A DNA stretch of 64,000 bases from Hypericum androsaemum (lineage: Eukaryota > Streptophyta > Magnoliopsida > Malpighiales > Hypericaceae): positions 14,577,570 through 14,641,569 of the forward strand of contig OZ023186.1 of the NCBI GenBank assembly GCA_963995505.1. The letters run 5' to 3'. This document shows positions 63,253 through 64,000 of the stretch, piece by piece. Under the pieces are notes generated by a model. It was not told the DNA's origin and did no database searches. It was given only the letters and a program-made list of their open reading frames with translations. Position numbers and translations under genes: made by a program. Each line of letters begins with the position of its first letter. The first letter of the stretch is position 1.

Positions 63253-64000
63253 GGGTAGAGTATGGGTAGGATCATACAGACCCTACCCATACCCTAGTTT
63301 TAGGAGTAGAGCAGATACCCTACCCTCTATTCTACAGGATTTGTAGGGTCCGTCCGTTTAACGTTTCAAAAACTGATAATTTTTATAAAAAATTATTTTA
63401 CATATTAAATTTAATAAATTTAAGACATGTTACACGTCAATATTTAATAAAAAATTAAAAAAATGTCAAAAATTTTCAATTTCAATTAAATAATATAAGG
63501 TTATTACTTTCAAATTTTAAATACACAAATAATTCCATGAAAGAAAAATGTAGAAAAGTCAACTTCTAGTGATGCATCTTTCACGAACAACATATTAAAT
63601 ATGTGAAATTAATCAAAAATTATCTAACATATCAATAAAAAATACAAAATATATATATATATATATAGTATACCAATAATTTAATATTATTTACCTTGAA
63701 TTTCAAATTCAGTATCATTAATAACTGAAGTATATTCCAAAAAATTTAACCATGGCAGGATAAAATTAAAGATTTTAGGTTTTTGCCATTAATTATATGA
63801 TATATATTATCAATAAAAAAGTATAACCAGGGTCTAATGAGAGTCTACCTAGGGTACGATCTAAAATAGGGTAAAAGTGTAAGGGTAGGTTTTGAATCCT
63901 ACCTTAGATCCTACTTATAAATATGGACATTCTTATACGTGTCCTAGATCCAGTGAAATTCAACATATTCTAAATTCACGAGAGAAGGGTAAGGTCCGAC

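Larger units (their letters stand above)
62243..64000. mobile_element. Outer hAT-like repeat, interrupted and cut by the window end
   Basis: If the element at 62256-63252 and one copy of its 10-bp target duplication are set aside, the flanks join as GATGGGTAGAGTATGGGTAG, continuing GGATCATACAGACCC. This resembles the left border of the hAT MITE at 7740 (ATGGGCAGGATTCGGGTAGG). The interior is AT-rich, and right-border-like motifs (AAGGGTAGGTTTTGAATCC, TAGATCC) appear near 63880-63950. The true right end, if present, is outside the window, so the family call is tentative. Confidence 0.4.

Overview
The window is nuclear DNA of a flowering plant, most likely a eudicot. The evidence is GT-AG introns, plant-type gene families (DUF1635, plant shugoshin, a UBP5-type deubiquitinase, plant DNA ligase 1) and a dense layer of plant transposons (Cassandra and other TRIMs, Ty1/copia, Ty3/gypsy, MULE and hAT MITEs, PIF/Harbinger). 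I cannot name the species.

Three protein-coding genes look intact, and their exons join in frame. They are a DUF1635 coiled-coil gene (minus, 11175-12080), a nine-exon shugoshin gene for centromeric cohesion (minus, 39244-41602) and a thirteen-exon ubiquitin-specific protease of the UBP5 type (plus, 45200-53416). A fourth locus at 3.0-7.1 kb is a decayed DNA ligase 1 copy that keeps its intron-exon layout but has frameshifts, lost exons and a stop just after the catalytic KYDG motif.

Almost everything else is repeats, and many ends can be fixed by target-site duplications (TSDs). 0.2-1.2 kb: LTR-like sequence. 1.5-2.8 kb: a MULE-type MITE filled with a TCC microsatellite. 7.3-8.3 kb: a TRIM and a hAT MITE 45 bp apart in a broken coding remnant. 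13.6-17.5 kb: a gypsy element. 19.0-20.0 kb: two tandem arrays. 21.9-23.8 kb: a MULE inside a MULE. 23.8-24.3 kb: a hAT MITE. 24.8-27.8 kb: a PIF/Harbinger element with both ORFs. 28.4-29.3 kb: a Cassandra solo LTR plus a 254-bp tandem duplication. 31.0-32.8 and 33.4-36.8 kb: two copia elements. 42.0-42.9 kb: a MULE MITE upstream of shugoshin. 55.5-56.2 kb: an inverted SINE-like pair. 58.5-59.4 kb: adjacent 26-, 36- and 33-bp arrays. 60.7-61.3 kb: a complete Cassandra TRIM carrying a 5S-rRNA-like segment. 62.2 kb to the end: a three-deep nest of DNA transposons.

The three intact genes have unrelated cellular jobs and do not form a pathway. I found no evidence for a new multi-gene system. The most unusual material is the repeat structure: the shared GGCATGCC motif arrays, the exact-period minisatellites, the nested elements with readable TSDs, and a Harbinger transposase that differs from an open frame by only three stops.
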